A stretch of DNA of 64,000 bases from CAYVVT01 sp964454335 (GTDB lineage: Bacteria > Fidelibacterota > UBA8477 > JABMPR01). This document shows, one piece after another, positions 1 to 9,200 of the stretch. The position numbers were made by a program, and so were the translations under genes. The notes beneath the pieces were generated by a model. It saw nothing but the letters and a program-made list of their open reading frames with translations, made no database searches and was not told where the DNA came from. Location of the stretch: NCBI GenBank assembly GCA_964454335.1, contig CAYVVT010000008.1, positions 62,001 through 126,000 of the forward strand. Direction: 5' to 3'. Numbering within the stretch: position 1 is the stretch's first letter; each line of letters starts with the position of its first letter.

Positions 1-520
1 CACGCAAAGTCTTGTTCATGATCTCGCAATTGTCTGTGGGGGTCAGAGCAACCATATAGACGCGACCGTGACTGTAGGTCATGATCTCAGAGGCGATGGC
101 GTTCTGGATGAGATGCTGGATCTCCCGGGTGGCGATGAGCTCGGGATTGATCACCCGCTCGATTCCGAACTCCTGAGGTGGGAGCAAGGCATCCTTCTCG
201 AGGTAATCGTTGCTGCGGACCCGGGCTACGATCTCTGCCTCCGGGTTCAGACGATTGGCCTTCATGCCGGCAACGATGTTCACCTCATCGATACGGGTCA
301 CGGCGAGGAAGAGGTCGGCACTGGGGGTTTGAGCATCCATAAGGATGTTGGTCTGCGCGCCATTGCCTTCGATGACGAGAGCATCGAGTTCCTGTTTGGC
401 TCGCTGACATTTTTCATGGTCCACATCAATTATGCTGATGTCGTTACCCAGTTCCGCCAGGGTCTTTGCCAGATAGAAACCCACGCTGCCTGCGCCTACG
501 ATGACTACTTTTTTCTTCAT
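1..520 (-). CDS. trkA: Trk potassium uptake regulatory protein TrkA (N-terminal part)
   Basis: Only the first 173 codons lie in the window; the gene runs off the left edge. Translation of the minus strand gives a Rossmann RCK_N domain with the dinucleotide motif GAGSVG at residues 9-14 and an acidic residue at the end of the second beta strand (IIDVD). The TrkA-type continuation NPELIATREIQ lies near residue 130. TrkA is the peripheral NAD(H)-binding gating subunit of the TrkH/TrkG potassium channel on the cytoplasmic face of the inner membrane. It starts 4 bases after the threonine aldolase stop, so it is probably last, or near last, in the minus-strand run that begins with acpS. The family assignment is secure; the absence of trkH on this side is not informative because the window ends. 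Confidence 0.9.
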   Translation of the reverse strand, partial: MKKKVVIVGAGSVGFYLAKTLAELGNDISIIDVDHEKCQRAKQELDALVIEGNGAQTNILMDAQTPSADLFLAVTRIDEVNIVAGMKANRLNPEAEIVARVRSNDYLEKDALLPPQEFGIERVINPELIATREIQHLIQNAIASEIMTYSHGRVYMVALTPTDNCEIMNKTLR

Positions 521-524
521 AATC

Positions 525-1544
525 CTATCCTAACACCTTTTGCAGGATCCTGATGGTTTCATCGATGGCGGCCTCATCCAATCCCATGTGGGTCACCAGA
601 CGGATAAGGTTCGGATCCATCCAGATGGTGAGAAGTCCTTCTGCGTTCAAGCGGTCAGATATCTCTGCAGCATTATTATCCGGGAAGGTCAACAGGACCA
701 TGTTGGTCTGGGTCCAGGAAATATCATCCGCCAGATAACCCAGTTCCTGACAGACCTGTGCCAGACGGGCCGCTCGAGCATGGTCATCGGCCAGCCGCTG
801 GACATGGTTTTCCAATGCATATTGACCTGCTGCAGCCAGGATGCCCGCCTGCCGCATGGATCCGCCGTACATCTTACGGTAACGGTGAGCCTGATGAATG
901 AAATCCCGGTTGCCAGAAAGTAGCGAACCCACAGGTGCTCCCAGACCCTTGGAAAGACACAGGCTGACTGAATCGAAGGGTGCTGACCAGGTTTCCGCAG
1001 GAATCCCGGTGGCCACCACGGCATTCATCAATCTGGCGCCATCCAGGTGCATCTTGATGCCATGTTTCCCGGCCAGTTCGGCAATATCGTGGATCGTGTC
1101 CAGGGGATAGATTACGCCGCCGGCCCGGTTGTGTGTATTCTCAAGTGATATCAAGGTTGTGGGGGCGCAGTGGGGATCATCAATACGGATGGCAGCACCA
1201 ATCTGTTCAGGTTGGAGGATACCGTGATCCCCGAATAGTGTATGCAGTTGGACCCCGCTCAAAGCGGCACCGGCCCCTGATTCATAGTTGAAGATATGAC
1301 TGTTATAATCGAGGATCAGTTCGTCCCCGGGATTGGTATGGGTGCGCAGGGCCACCTGGTTGCTCATGGTACCGGAAGGCACGAACAAGGCGGCCTCCTT
1401 GCCCATAAGTGCGGCTACGTGATCCTGCAGCGCATTGATGCTCGGGTCTTCGCCATACACGTCATCACCCACCTCGGCCTCATACATGGCCCGGCGCATG
1501 CCTTCGGTGGGAAGCGTAACCGTATCTGAACGTAGATCGATCAT
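525..1544 (-). CDS. ltaE: Low-specificity L-threonine aldolase
   Basis: A 339-residue PLP enzyme that cleaves L-threonine or L-allo-threonine to glycine and acetaldehyde. The N-terminus MIDLRSDTVTLPT is the family signature. The PLP-binding Lys sits in SLCLSKGLGAPVGS near residue 200, and HLDGARLMNA just before it carries the cofactor-binding Asp and Arg. Length is normal for bacterial LtaE. ATG start, 15 bases downstream of the cohesin-like lipoprotein stop. Glycine made here could feed the glycine cleavage system, whose gcvPA and gcvH are elsewhere in the window; that link is inference. Confidence 0.95.
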   Translation of the reverse strand: MIDLRSDTVTLPTEGMRRAMYEAEVGDDVYGEDPSINALQDHVAALMGKEAALFVPSGTMSNQVALRTHTNPGDELILDYNSHIFNYESGAGAALSGVQLHTLFGDHGILQPEQIGAAIRIDDPHCAPTTLISLENTHNRAGGVIYPLDTIHDIAELAGKHGIKMHLDGARLMNAVVATGIPAETWSAPFDSVSLCLSKGLGAPVGSLLSGNRDFIHQAHRYRKMYGGSMRQAGILAAAGQYALENHVQRLADDHARAARLAQVCQELGYLADDISWTQTNMVLLTFPDNNAAEISDRLNAEGLLTIWMDPNLIRLVTHMGLDEAAIDETIRILQKVLG

Positions 1545-1559
1545 TGGCAGGCGTTTTTG

Positions 1560-2045
1560 TCAACGCACCGAGATAATACCATTTTCCACGGGAATATCAT
1601 AGGATGTAGCATTGGGTCCCGCAAAGACAGGATCCAGGAAAGCGAGCTCCGTTGGGCCAGAGAAATCATCTGCTGTCCTGACGGGGATCTTGAGGATCCC
1701 ACCGTCCAGCATCTTGATCGCATCTCCCTGCATACTGAAAACCAGGACCTTCATCCGATCTGGTTCATAGGATCTTGCATGCACTGAGAACGTCTCATTT
1801 CCAGGGAGCAGCACTGGTGTCTTCACTTCCAGTTCATCGCTGTTCCAGGAAAGCATGAATTCGATACCCTTCACCGTCTGGGGATAATTCAGATAGACCG
1901 ACAGGTCAACCTCTCCCGGTCCGATCTCGACAGCAGAGATCCCGAATCCCGTTCTCTGGTCAGGCTCAGGAGCCTTCTTCCCGCAACCGAGAACCACCAA
2001 GCCTGCAGTCACAATGATTAATAGCTTCAGTCTGAGTGATTTCAT
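1560..2045 (-). CDS. Cohesin-domain-like lipoprotein
   Basis: A 161-residue exported protein. Residues 1-21 form a lipoprotein signal ending in the lipobox VVLGC, with Cys21 as the lipidated residue. The rest resembles one cohesin/carbohydrate-binding beta sandwich: a strand pattern like VDLSVYLNYPQ, then GIEFMLSWNSDELEV (typical cohesin 'f-l-y-d..vLev' strand), and the terminal VENGIISV strand that ends cohesin modules. In cellulosomes cohesins bind dockerins; many non-cellulolytic bacteria carry isolated cohesin-like domains of unknown partner. A dockerin-bearing C-terminus is present at the right end of this window, so a surface-anchoring pair is possible but unproven. RBS GGGAGCAGGAC precedes the ATG. 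It lies between recN and ltaE in the same orientation. Confidence 0.7.
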   Translation of the reverse strand: MKSLRLKLLIIVTAGLVVLGCGKKAPEPDQRTGFGISAVEIGPGEVDLSVYLNYPQTVKGIEFMLSWNSDELEVKTPVLLPGNETFSVHARSYEPDRMKVLVFSMQGDAIKMLDGGILKIPVRTADDFSGPTELAFLDPVFAGPNATSYDIPVENGIISVR

Positions 2046-2065
2046 GTCCTGCTCCCTGGATGGTT

Positions 2066-3748
2066 TTACGCTAATAGTTCCAGTGCGGTCTGGCGGGAAG
2101 CATCCGTGATCTTGCCATCCCCCACCATGACGGCAATCTCTGCCACCTGCTGATCCCGGTTGAGCCGGTTCACCCGGGTTACCGTGCGACCGTCGTGCAG
2201 CTGCTTCTCGACACGATAATGGGTTTCCGCCAGACTTGCGATCTGTGGAAGATGGGTAATGCAGACCAGTTGATGGTGCTGCGCCAGGGATCTCAATTCC
2301 CGGCCGACGACCCGGGCGATCTTACCGGAGATCCCGGCGTCGATCTCATCAAAGATGATGGTTGCTACCCGATCCCGGCCCGACATACTGGCCTTGAGCG
2401 CCAACATGACCCTGCTGACCTCGCCGCCGGAAGCGATCCTGGCCAGTGGACGCAGCGGTTCACCGGGATTCGCCTGCATCCAGAAGGTGACCCGGTCCAT
2501 TCCATTGCCGTCGCCCCAGAATCGTTCAGTGCCGAGCTCTACGCGGCCCTTTTCATCCGGCTGCTTTTCCACCTGGATCTCGAAGCGGGCTCTGGGAATA
2601 CCCAGGCGTTGTAATTTTGCAAGAAGTGCTTCAGTCAGGAGTACTGCTTCAGCACTGCGTTTGGTCGAAAGTGCTGCGCAGCGTTCCGAGTATTCCTGCC
2701 GGGTGACTGCTAGTCTTCTCACCAGCTTGTCTCGTTCGACCTCCACGGGTTCATCATGTCCGAGTTCGGACTTGATAAACGCATGGTATTCCAGAAGTTC
2801 CTCGTAGGTCCGGTTGTATTTCTGGCAGCTGTGGTTCAACAGGCTCTCCCGTGAACGCAACTTCTCAAGACGCTGCGGATCGGCTGCAGCCTGCTGCTGA
2901 AAGTCCTCGGCAAACCTGCCGATCTCCTGAAAGGTGACGCGAGCGGTGGACACCTCGGGCAGATAGGCGCCAGCTTCCTTGCTGAACTCCCCGATCTGGT
3001 CCAGCAGTTGAATGATCCGATTCAAGGCCCCGGCGGCACCCTGGGGCCCCGTCGTGAGTTTCAGGATCTCGTCAGCCACTTCGCTGATCTCCTGTGCATT
3101 CTCCAGGAGCTTTAATTCTTCTTCCAGTTTTTCCAGTTCACCGGCCTGGGGATTGATATCGTTCAATTCCTGCAGTTGGAATCGATAGAGTTCGCGTTGC
3201 TCCTGTCTTTTATGCTGATCCTGGTCCAGGCTCTCGAGTCGGGTTTCCTGCTCCACCAATCGATCGTACAGGTCATTGACCTCCTGGCGTGCATCCTGCA
3301 GGCCGGCGAAGTCATCGAGAAATTCCAGGTGGTGCTCTTCGTTCAGGAGGTATTGATGTTCATGCTGACCATGCAGATCCACCAGTAGATCACCCAGCTG
3401 TTTCAACTCCTGTACGGTTGAGTGGCGGCCATTGATCCAGACCCTGGAGGCACCCTGGACACGGATCTCGCGTTTGATACGGATGGCCAGTTCGTTGTCG
3501 TCCAGCAGGCGAGCAACCTCACGGCTGCGATGTTTGTCGACTTCGAAGACCGCTTCTACGATGGCGCTGTCGCTGCCTTCCCGTATGAGATCCTTGAATG
3601 CACGTTCACCCAGAGCCACATTGAGTGCGCCGATGAGGAGAGATTTGCCTACGCCGGTCTCACCGGTAATGATATTGAAGCCCTGCTCAAAGGAGATCAG
3701 TGCTTCATCGACGATGGCAAAATTCCGGATGTAGAGTGACCTAAGCAC
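2066..3748 (-). CDS. recN: DNA repair protein RecN
   Basis: A 560-residue SMC-like ATPase that acts at double-strand breaks in the RecA pathway. The N-terminus MLRSLYIRNFAIVDE and Walker A GETGVGKS (about residue 30) are diagnostic, two coiled-coil arms rich in Glu/Gln occupy roughly residues 160-370, and the C-terminal ABC signature and Walker B read ASGGEVSRVMLALK and TIIFDEIDAGISG, followed by ITHLPQIAS. Length matches the family. The start is GTG at 3746-3748, overlapping the end of the vanZ-like gene by 8 bases, with GGAGAACAG just upstream, so translation is probably coupled. Confidence 0.97.
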   Translation of the reverse strand: MLRSLYIRNFAIVDEALISFEQGFNIITGETGVGKSLLIGALNVALGERAFKDLIREGSDSAIVEAVFEVDKHRSREVARLLDDNELAIRIKREIRVQGASRVWINGRHSTVQELKQLGDLLVDLHGQHEHQYLLNEEHHLEFLDDFAGLQDARQEVNDLYDRLVEQETRLESLDQDQHKRQEQRELYRFQLQELNDINPQAGELEKLEEELKLLENAQEISEVADEILKLTTGPQGAAGALNRIIQLLDQIGEFSKEAGAYLPEVSTARVTFQEIGRFAEDFQQQAAADPQRLEKLRSRESLLNHSCQKYNRTYEELLEYHAFIKSELGHDEPVEVERDKLVRRLAVTRQEYSERCAALSTKRSAEAVLLTEALLAKLQRLGIPRARFEIQVEKQPDEKGRVELGTERFWGDGNGMDRVTFWMQANPGEPLRPLARIASGGEVSRVMLALKASMSGRDRVATIIFDEIDAGISGKIARVVGRELRSLAQHHQLVCITHLPQIASLAETHYRVEKQLHDGRTVTRVNRLNRDQQVAEIAVMVGDGKITDASRQTALELLA

Positions 3749-4139
3749 CTGTTCTCCAACGGTTGAGGAAAGGCAGCTTCATCAGAACGAGAAAGGTCGC
3801 CAGGGAAAAGAGGACACCCAGGCTGTCAGCCAGGACATCATAGACCGAGGAGAATCTGGTTGGTATGAATGATTGATAGAATTCATCTAAGACTGCAGTC
3901 AGGCAACCCGCCAAAATAGCAAGTCCTGTGGCTTTTTTCAATGCATCGAATGCTTGTGCTCCCAGGAAGGCCCATATCAGGGTCACGCCAAAGAAATTGT
4001 ATTCGATGAAGTGCAGGATGTAATCACTGATATCAAATGTGAGTTTCGCTACACTCGCTCCCGGCAGGCTGGACGCTGACAGGATCAGGAGAACGTAGGC
4101 GATGGGTGGCAGATAGAATCTGGGCTTATCAGGTACCAA
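3741..4139 (-). CDS. VanZ-like membrane protein
   Basis: A 132-residue protein with about four hydrophobic helices. The pattern of helix 1 followed by a short polar segment, then HFIEYNFFGVTL and later DEFYQSFIPTRFSSVYDVLADSLG, is the VanZ/YfjO family hallmark (the conserved DE.hQ.f.pgR...DhhaN..G stretch). VanZ contributes modestly to teicoplanin resistance in enterococci; most homologues, including ones next to recN or nnr, have no known role. The start appears to be TTG at 4137-4139, overlapping the last codons of nnr, and it ends inside the recN start region, so it is embedded in a tightly coupled acpS-nnr-vanZ-recN operon. Confidence 0.8.
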   Translation of the reverse strand: MVPDKPRFYLPPIAYVLLILSASSLPGASVAKLTFDISDYILHFIEYNFFGVTLIWAFLGAQAFDALKKATGLAILAGCLTAVLDEFYQSFIPTRFSSVYDVLADSLGVLFSLATFLVLMKLPFLNRWRTGA

Positions 4140-5673
4140 ATTCTTTCAGAACCTCCGGTAGTGCTTCGATAAGATCGCCTGCAATAAGACCCAGGATTCC
4201 CTTTTCCTCCCGCAGAACATCTGCGGCTTCGCAATGCTTCACCATTCCCAACACAAGAATATCCGGTAAAACATCGGATTGGCTCCACAATCCTGCAAGG
4301 ACTCCGGTGAGAACGTCACCTGAGCCTGCCGTGGCCAGACCTGCATGACCTGTACTGTTCACGTACAGATCTCCGCCGGGAGTCGCCAGGATTGAGGGAG
4401 CGCCCTTCAACAATACGTGACTGCCTGAATACAGTGCGAATGTGCGCGCAATCTTCCAGTTTGCCTCAGCCTGGTTTTCAGGAACCAGCCGCTTGAATTC
4501 ACCTGCATGAGGGGTGATGATAGTTCCGGCAACGCGTTGGATCAGCAGATCGGGATCCGCGCTCAGGGCAAATAGTGCATCGGCGTCTATGATCAGCGGG
4601 CAGTTGATAGATGTGACCAGTTGGCGACATAGATCCTGAGTCTCCATATCCCGTCCAATTCCGGGACCCAGGGCAACAACGTCTGCCCAGTCGGCCATCT
4701 CGGACAAGTGGTCAAAGGCTTTCTCCGCCAGCGAACCGGCTGAGGTCTCAGCGCAGTACTCAACGACGACCTCACGGGTCAAACTTTCGGCAATGGGACC
4801 GAGACTGGAGGGTACAGCGAGACGAACCAGACCGGCACCACTGCGCATGGCGGCCTGGGCAGTCAGGACCGCGGCACCGGAGAATCCTGTGGAGCCGGCA
4901 ATCACCAGTACTTTGCCAGCCTGATATTTATGAACATCCGGGGCTCGGCTGAGCAGATCCAGACCGAAATCGCCGGGAAAGATCTCATATGCCGGCGAAT
5001 GATCAATGTGGTCCAGGCTGTCTTCTGGAAAACCAATATCCACGATGGCGACCTGGCCGGCGTGTTGTTTGGCAGGTTCGAACAGGGTTCCAATTTTCCC
5101 GAATCCCATGGATACGGTCAAACTGGCATTGATGCAGGGTGAGAGGACCTTTCCGGTATCTCCAGTGACTCCGGAGGGGACATCAATGGCTATAATGGGA
5201 GCACCACAGTCATTGCAGGTGTTGATCAGATGATCGTATGGTGCCCTGAGTTCACCACTGATCCCCGTACCCAGCAAACCATCAAAAATGAGGGTCACAG
5301 ATTCGAAGAATGGTTCTATCTCAGCTTCCTGGCTGAGGTAATGAATATCTACTTTATTGCTCACGGCCAGGTCATGATGGTGGAGGGCATCTCCCTGCAG
5401 CTCATCCTGATCTGCAATGGACAGGACCTGGAGTGGATATCCTTTCTCCTGTAGCAGTCTGGCGACGACGAAAGCATCCCCGCCGTTGTTCCCCTTGCCG
5501 GCCAGGCACAGGATTCGTCCAAGTTCCTGGTCGCCAAGAAAGCCTGTTTCCTCGCAGACCTGAACGACACCGGCTCCGGCACGCGCCATCAGCTGCTCAC
5601 CGGGTATACCGCACTCCACGATCCCGTAGTGATCGACAGCCTGGTTGCCTTCCATGGTCAGGAATACCCGCAT
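4129..5673 (-). CDS. nnr: Bifunctional NAD(P)H-hydrate epimerase / ADP-dependent dehydratase
   Basis: Repairs NAD(P)H damaged by hydration. The N-terminal half (about residues 1-215) is the YjeF_N epimerase with AGKGNNGGDAFVVARLL. The C-terminal half is the ribokinase-like dehydratase, with GSTGFSGAAVLTAQAAMRSG, GPGIGRDMET, the DADALFAL and ITPHAGEFKRL motifs, and the late GSGDVLTGVLAGL carrying the catalytic Asp. Total length of 514 residues matches bacterial fusions. An upstream in-frame extension exists, but the ATG at 5671-5673 is preferred: it gives the usual MRVFLTMEGNQAVD start and lies one base after the acpS stop. The acpS-nnr order is common in bacteria. Confidence 0.95.
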   Translation of the reverse strand: MRVFLTMEGNQAVDHYGIVECGIPGEQLMARAGAGVVQVCEETGFLGDQELGRILCLAGKGNNGGDAFVVARLLQEKGYPLQVLSIADQDELQGDALHHHDLAVSNKVDIHYLSQEAEIEPFFESVTLIFDGLLGTGISGELRAPYDHLINTCNDCGAPIIAIDVPSGVTGDTGKVLSPCINASLTVSMGFGKIGTLFEPAKQHAGQVAIVDIGFPEDSLDHIDHSPAYEIFPGDFGLDLLSRAPDVHKYQAGKVLVIAGSTGFSGAAVLTAQAAMRSGAGLVRLAVPSSLGPIAESLTREVVVEYCAETSAGSLAEKAFDHLSEMADWADVVALGPGIGRDMETQDLCRQLVTSINCPLIIDADALFALSADPDLLIQRVAGTIITPHAGEFKRLVPENQAEANWKIARTFALYSGSHVLLKGAPSILATPGGDLYVNSTGHAGLATAGSGDVLTGVLAGLWSQSDVLPDILVLGMVKHCEAADVLREEKGILGLIAGDLIEALPEVLKEFGT

Positions 5674-5674
5674 C

Positions 5675-6040
5675 TCACACCTCTTCCTCCACGACTGCCA
5701 TGGCAATCGCATATTCATGGTCATGACTGATGCTCACCTTAACTCGCCGGTCATATAAATGTGAGACCGCCACAACAGGACGGCCGTAGCGATCATTGGT
5801 GATCTCAATATGGCTCAGAGGGATCACATCCAGATGTCCACTCTGGTAGAGTGCCTTGGCCACTGCCTCTTTGGCTGCGAATCTTCCAGCGAAATGCATG
5901 GCTGGTTTAGCCTTCTCGCTACAGTAATTCCGCTCAGTCTGTGTGTAAACACGCCGCAGGAAGCGGTCACCGTATTTATCGACCAACGCGGAGATGCGGT
6001 CCATGCGGACGATATCTGTACCAACGCCAAGAACTGCCAT
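5675..6040 (-). CDS. acpS: Holo-[acyl-carrier-protein] synthase
   Basis: A 121-residue phosphopantetheinyl transferase that moves 4'-phosphopantetheine from CoA to a Ser of apo-ACP, activating fatty-acid synthesis. The N-terminus GVGTDIVRMDRI holds the magnesium-binding Asp and FAGRFAAKEAVAKAL holds the catalytic Glu and Lys; the C-terminus KVSISHDHEYAIAMAVVE is the usual final strand pair. Length is normal for AcpS. It is the first recognisable gene of the minus-strand run down to trkA, with 503 bases without a gene upstream. Confidence 0.96.
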   Translation of the reverse strand: MAVLGVGTDIVRMDRISALVDKYGDRFLRRVYTQTERNYCSEKAKPAMHFAGRFAAKEAVAKALYQSGHLDVIPLSHIEITNDRYGRPVVAVSHLYDRRVKVSISHDHEYAIAMAVVEEEV

Positions 6041-6495
6041 GGGGTGAAATTTATCCGGAGTGCAACATTGGTAAAGGAATATTAATGGGGAAGAGGATCC
6101 CGGAGTAAGGATTCAGAATCCAGAATTTTGCAAAAGGGAGCATGCCCATCGTCGTGAGCTGAAAGCGAACGTGGTCAGGATAGAATCCAGGATCCAGGGA
6201 CCAGGTGCTTGTCTGGTTTTACAACTGATCTCTTTTTAAGAATGAGTTGGCGTTGCCGTCGGGTGTGGACCTCAAATGAACCGGGTGGACCATTTGATCC
6301 CCGGCCGATGACCAACAGGGCTCTTCATATTAACCAAGGCTCGTATGGTTTCAATTTTCAATTGGCTGATCCTCCTCCGCTTCCAGCTTCGTCGCTCACT
6401 TTATTCCAGATGCTCGGCTTCTTCCGTTCCTCAAATCTCAATCTTCCCTTCTTACTTTCCTCTATCACCTTTCATCGTTCAACCATCACAAATTA
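6041..6495. other. Non-coding stretch upstream of acpS
   Basis: No supported gene. The acpS-proximal part contains near-repeats of the type GATTCAGAATCCAGAAT and AGAATCCAGGATCCAGGGA (about 6109-6200). The far part (about 6405-6485) is strongly pyrimidine-rich on the plus strand, resembling the C/T-rich stretch at 54180-54245. The short open frames here lack ribosome-binding sites and protein-like composition. The acpS promoter must lie here, but I cannot pick a convincing -35/-10 pair. Confidence 0.5.
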
Positions 6496-6523
6496 AAAAG
6501 GGCCACCCCGCGGCAGCCCTTTT
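6496..6523 (-). terminator. Rho-independent terminator after the TPR gene
   Basis: Perfect 8-base inverted repeat AAAAGGGC / GCCCTTTT with a 12-base loop. It lies about 20 bases past the stop of the TPR gene in its direction of transcription. The A/T flanks make it potentially bidirectional. Confidence 0.8.
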
Positions 6524-6543
6524 AACATTCATTTCTGTTCAGG

Positions 6544-7788
6544 CTACTTGCCCTGCCACTTGGTGAGTTCAGAGATGCGGTACTGGGCCGGGCTTTTCCA
6601 GCGGGGATCCTTGGATACCTCGGTGAACACTGCTACGGCTTCCTGGGTATTGCCCAGACAGGCCAGAGCATTGCCTTTCTCGAACATGGCAGGTGAGTAG
6701 TTCTTCTTCTTCACCAGAGCCTTGTTGGCAGCAGCCAGGGCTGCAGTGCAATCACCGGTCTCGTTATGTGCCTGTGCCAGATGGTAATAGGTCTTCTGTG
6801 AGGCGGCAGGACCGGTCACATTTATCAGCAATGCGATGGTTTCGTTAAACTGTTCTGCTTCCACGTAGATCTTGGAGAGCAGCTCATAGGCACGCGTGTA
6901 CTTCTTGTTCGCAGCGATGGCCTCCTTCAGATGTGCAACTGCTTCCGAGGTCTTGCTCTGGCCTTCGTAGACCTTGGCGAGACTGTATAGCGCCTTATCA
7001 TAGTTCGGATCGATCTCGATGGCTCTCTTGAAGGCCTCAATTGCCCTGTTGTTATCGCCACGATCTGAATAGAGCAGTCCCAGGCTGTACCAGGATTTAT
7101 GATGTGTGGGATCATACTGCACGGCGAGTTTGTAATTCTGCTCAGCTGAGGTCAAGTTGCCATCCTTCTTGTCGATGACACCGATCATGTAGTATGCACT
7201 CGAAAAGGTTGGATCCACTTCTACGGCAATCATGTACTGGGCACGCGCACCACTGTAGTCGCGGCGCTTGTAGAGGCTATGACCTTCGGAATAATGTTTG
7301 TTCCGCACCATCTGGATCGCCTTGCCATATTTCTCCTGCAAGGGTTCCAGCATCTGGGCTTCCCTGAATTCATCAGCAGCTTTGGTTGGACGTTCTTCAC
7401 GAAAATGCACCATGCCCATGCTGTAAAACGCTTCAGCCTTGGTCTTAGCCCAGTTTTCAGTTCCTGCTGCATCCATGGCTGCAACTGCTTCCTCGTATTT
7501 CTTGAGTGCTTCAGCCCAGTCGGCCCTGTCGAATGAACGACGGCCGTCAGCCAACTTGATATTGATCCCCTCAAGAATCTCCCATTCCTTCTTGATGATC
7601 TCATAATCATCTTCATCGGCTGTTTCGTGACTCATGGCGCGCTTATATGCATCATCAGCCGCTGGCAGGTCACCGGACTTGATGGCTTCACGGGCTTCAT
7701 TCATCAGGTCTTCATAATGAATGGCCTGAGCCCAGGTGAATGAGAGTAAACTAATTATCGTTAGAATGACGATACCGAGACGTTTCAT
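6544..7788 (-). CDS. Exported tetratricopeptide-repeat protein
   Basis: A 414-residue protein with a Sec signal peptide (residues 1-20, hydrophobic core LGIVILTIISLLSF, ending TWAQA) followed almost entirely by TPR helical pairs. Clear repeats include AYYMIGVIDKKDGNLTSAEQNY, SWYSLGLLYSDRGDNNRAIE and ALYSLAKVYEGQSKTSEAVA. Such periplasmic TPR scaffolds mediate protein interactions; no specific partner can be read from the sequence. The ATG at 7786-7788 is chosen over an upstream in-frame ATG because it starts the signal peptide and has GGAGGACAGGGA just upstream. It is a single-gene unit closed by the terminator at 6496-6523. Confidence 0.88.
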   Translation of the reverse strand: MKRLGIVILTIISLLSFTWAQAIHYEDLMNEAREAIKSGDLPAADDAYKRAMSHETADEDDYEIIKKEWEILEGINIKLADGRRSFDRADWAEALKKYEEAVAAMDAAGTENWAKTKAEAFYSMGMVHFREERPTKAADEFREAQMLEPLQEKYGKAIQMVRNKHYSEGHSLYKRRDYSGARAQYMIAVEVDPTFSSAYYMIGVIDKKDGNLTSAEQNYKLAVQYDPTHHKSWYSLGLLYSDRGDNNRAIEAFKRAIEIDPNYDKALYSLAKVYEGQSKTSEAVAHLKEAIAANKKYTRAYELLSKIYVEAEQFNETIALLINVTGPAASQKTYYHLAQAHNETGDCTAALAAANKALVKKKNYSPAMFEKGNALACLGNTQEAVAVFTEVSKDPRWKSPAQYRISELTKWQGK

Positions 7789-8108
7789 CGGTCCCTGTCC
7801 TCCATATGCTGCAGGTATCTTCATGCATTATGACCTGCTACAGTGCTTGGTTTTGTTCTGTCAACTACCTTTCGGCCGCCGAATATAGAAGGCTACACGG
7901 CCGATGTCTATCCTTTATATGGGTGTTCCCGCAAGTTCGATTCGTAACATATCGGTAACGTATGATTTTCTTGATCTGGATCAGGTCTGGTTCCATGAGG
8001 GCTGGACATCTTCAGCTTTATACGAGTGTTAAATATATCAACGACAATGTCATTGATTGGCGATAATATATCTGTCATGAACCCTATTTGAAGACAAAGG
8101 AGATTTCA
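7789..8108. other. Divergent intergenic region
   Basis: Separates the minus-strand TPR gene from the plus-strand lipoprotein. It must contain both promoters. The palindrome CAATGTCATTG lies at 8045-8055 and an AT-rich block runs from about 8020 to 8075. I see no gene, RNA motif or clear sigma-70 pair. Confidence 0.4.
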
Positions 8109-9176
8109 ATGAGACTTATTAATTATCTTCATGACCAAGCTCCGTTGAAACTGGTGTTTCTGGCGATGATGTGCCTGGCCATTTTCACGTCGTGTGATCT
8201 GCTGAACCCTGAAGAAGATGATGATTACCTGCATGTGGTGGCCTTCGCCGCCTCCAATACCGATTATGATGAACATGATATCTATATGATCCTTGAGGAC
8301 GGTACCGAACAGATCCAGGTGCTTGATGCCGGTGGCAATGATGTCTATCCGCGTTTTCACCCCACACTAAAACTGCTGTATTTCCTTTCCGACAGGAATG
8401 GTGAGGGTAAGGATATCTATTCAGTGGATACGACAGGTCAGGTGGTGACACAGATTACAACAGGATTCTATATTGACAATTTCGAATTTTCACCCGATGG
8501 TGAACATATCGTGTTCCAGACCCTGCAGCCGGACACTTTCGCCAATAATATCTATCGGATAACCGAGGATGGGAGTGCTCTCGAGTTCATCACCGCAGGT
8601 GAGGAGCCTTATTATGGAAAGAATAGCGGAAAACTCTTCTATACGGAGGATTCCGGACCTGGAGATCTGCACCTGTATACATTCTCTAGCAGTAGCGATG
8701 AGGAGATCGTGACCACCACCAGTATCTGGGTGACCGTTGTGGATCATACCAAGAACCGTGACGAGTTCATGCTGGACTACCGTCTCCTGGCCGGGACACA
8801 CAACTGGCAGATCATCGATGATCGCGGTACTGCCCTGGTCTCACCGCAGCTTCCCCAGGGTGCGGAGCACGCCGGACTGTCGGATGAAGGTAGATGGATC
8901 GCATTTATTGAATGGCCTGAAGGTGCCGATGCTGAGCAGGTTCACACGGGAACACAGAACATGGCCAGCAAGAATGTCATCACGGATAACAGCTACTTCA
9001 AGAGTGCGCCGGATTTCTATCATGATGATTTTCGTATCATGTACCGGGCCTATAACTCCACAGCTCAGGAATATTCTCTACGCAAGGCCTCATCTGACGG
9101 TGGCAAGGACAAGAAGATCACAGAGAGTTATGAATATCTGGATGAGGTGTACGCCATCTCACCTGATTTCTGGTAG
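8109..9176 (+). CDS. Lipoprotein with TolB-like beta-propeller repeats
   Basis: A 355-residue protein with a type II signal ending in the lipobox IFTSC (Cys29), an acidic linker, then repeated blades of the TolB/PD40 kind: DVYPRFHPTLKLLYFLSDRNGEGKD.., EFSPDGEHIVFQT and YGKNSGKLFYTED. PD40 propellers are usually protein- or glycan-binding platforms; no catalytic residues are evident. The start is the ATG at 8109, which has AAGGAG 7 bases upstream, rather than the in-frame ATG 21 bases earlier. Residue +2 after the lipid Cys is Asp, the inner-membrane retention signal in enterobacteria, though that rule may not hold here. Followed by a terminator. Confidence 0.85.
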   Translation: MRLINYLHDQAPLKLVFLAMMCLAIFTSCDLLNPEEDDDYLHVVAFAASNTDYDEHDIYMILEDGTEQIQVLDAGGNDVYPRFHPTLKLLYFLSDRNGEGKDIYSVDTTGQVVTQITTGFYIDNFEFSPDGEHIVFQTLQPDTFANNIYRITEDGSALEFITAGEEPYYGKNSGKLFYTEDSGPGDLHLYTFSSSSDEEIVTTTSIWVTVVDHTKNRDEFMLDYRLLAGTHNWQIIDDRGTALVSPQLPQGAEHAGLSDEGRWIAFIEWPEGADAEQVHTGTQNMASKNVITDNSYFKSAPDFYHDDFRIMYRAYNSTAQEYSLRKASSDGGKDKKITESYEYLDEVYAISPDFW

Positions 9177-9200
9177 ACTCCCCTTCATCTCAGTATCCAG

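Noticed and set aside
68..553. A plus-strand open frame over the first 550 bases
   Set aside because: The minus strand here encodes a clear TrkA N-terminus in an uninterrupted frame.
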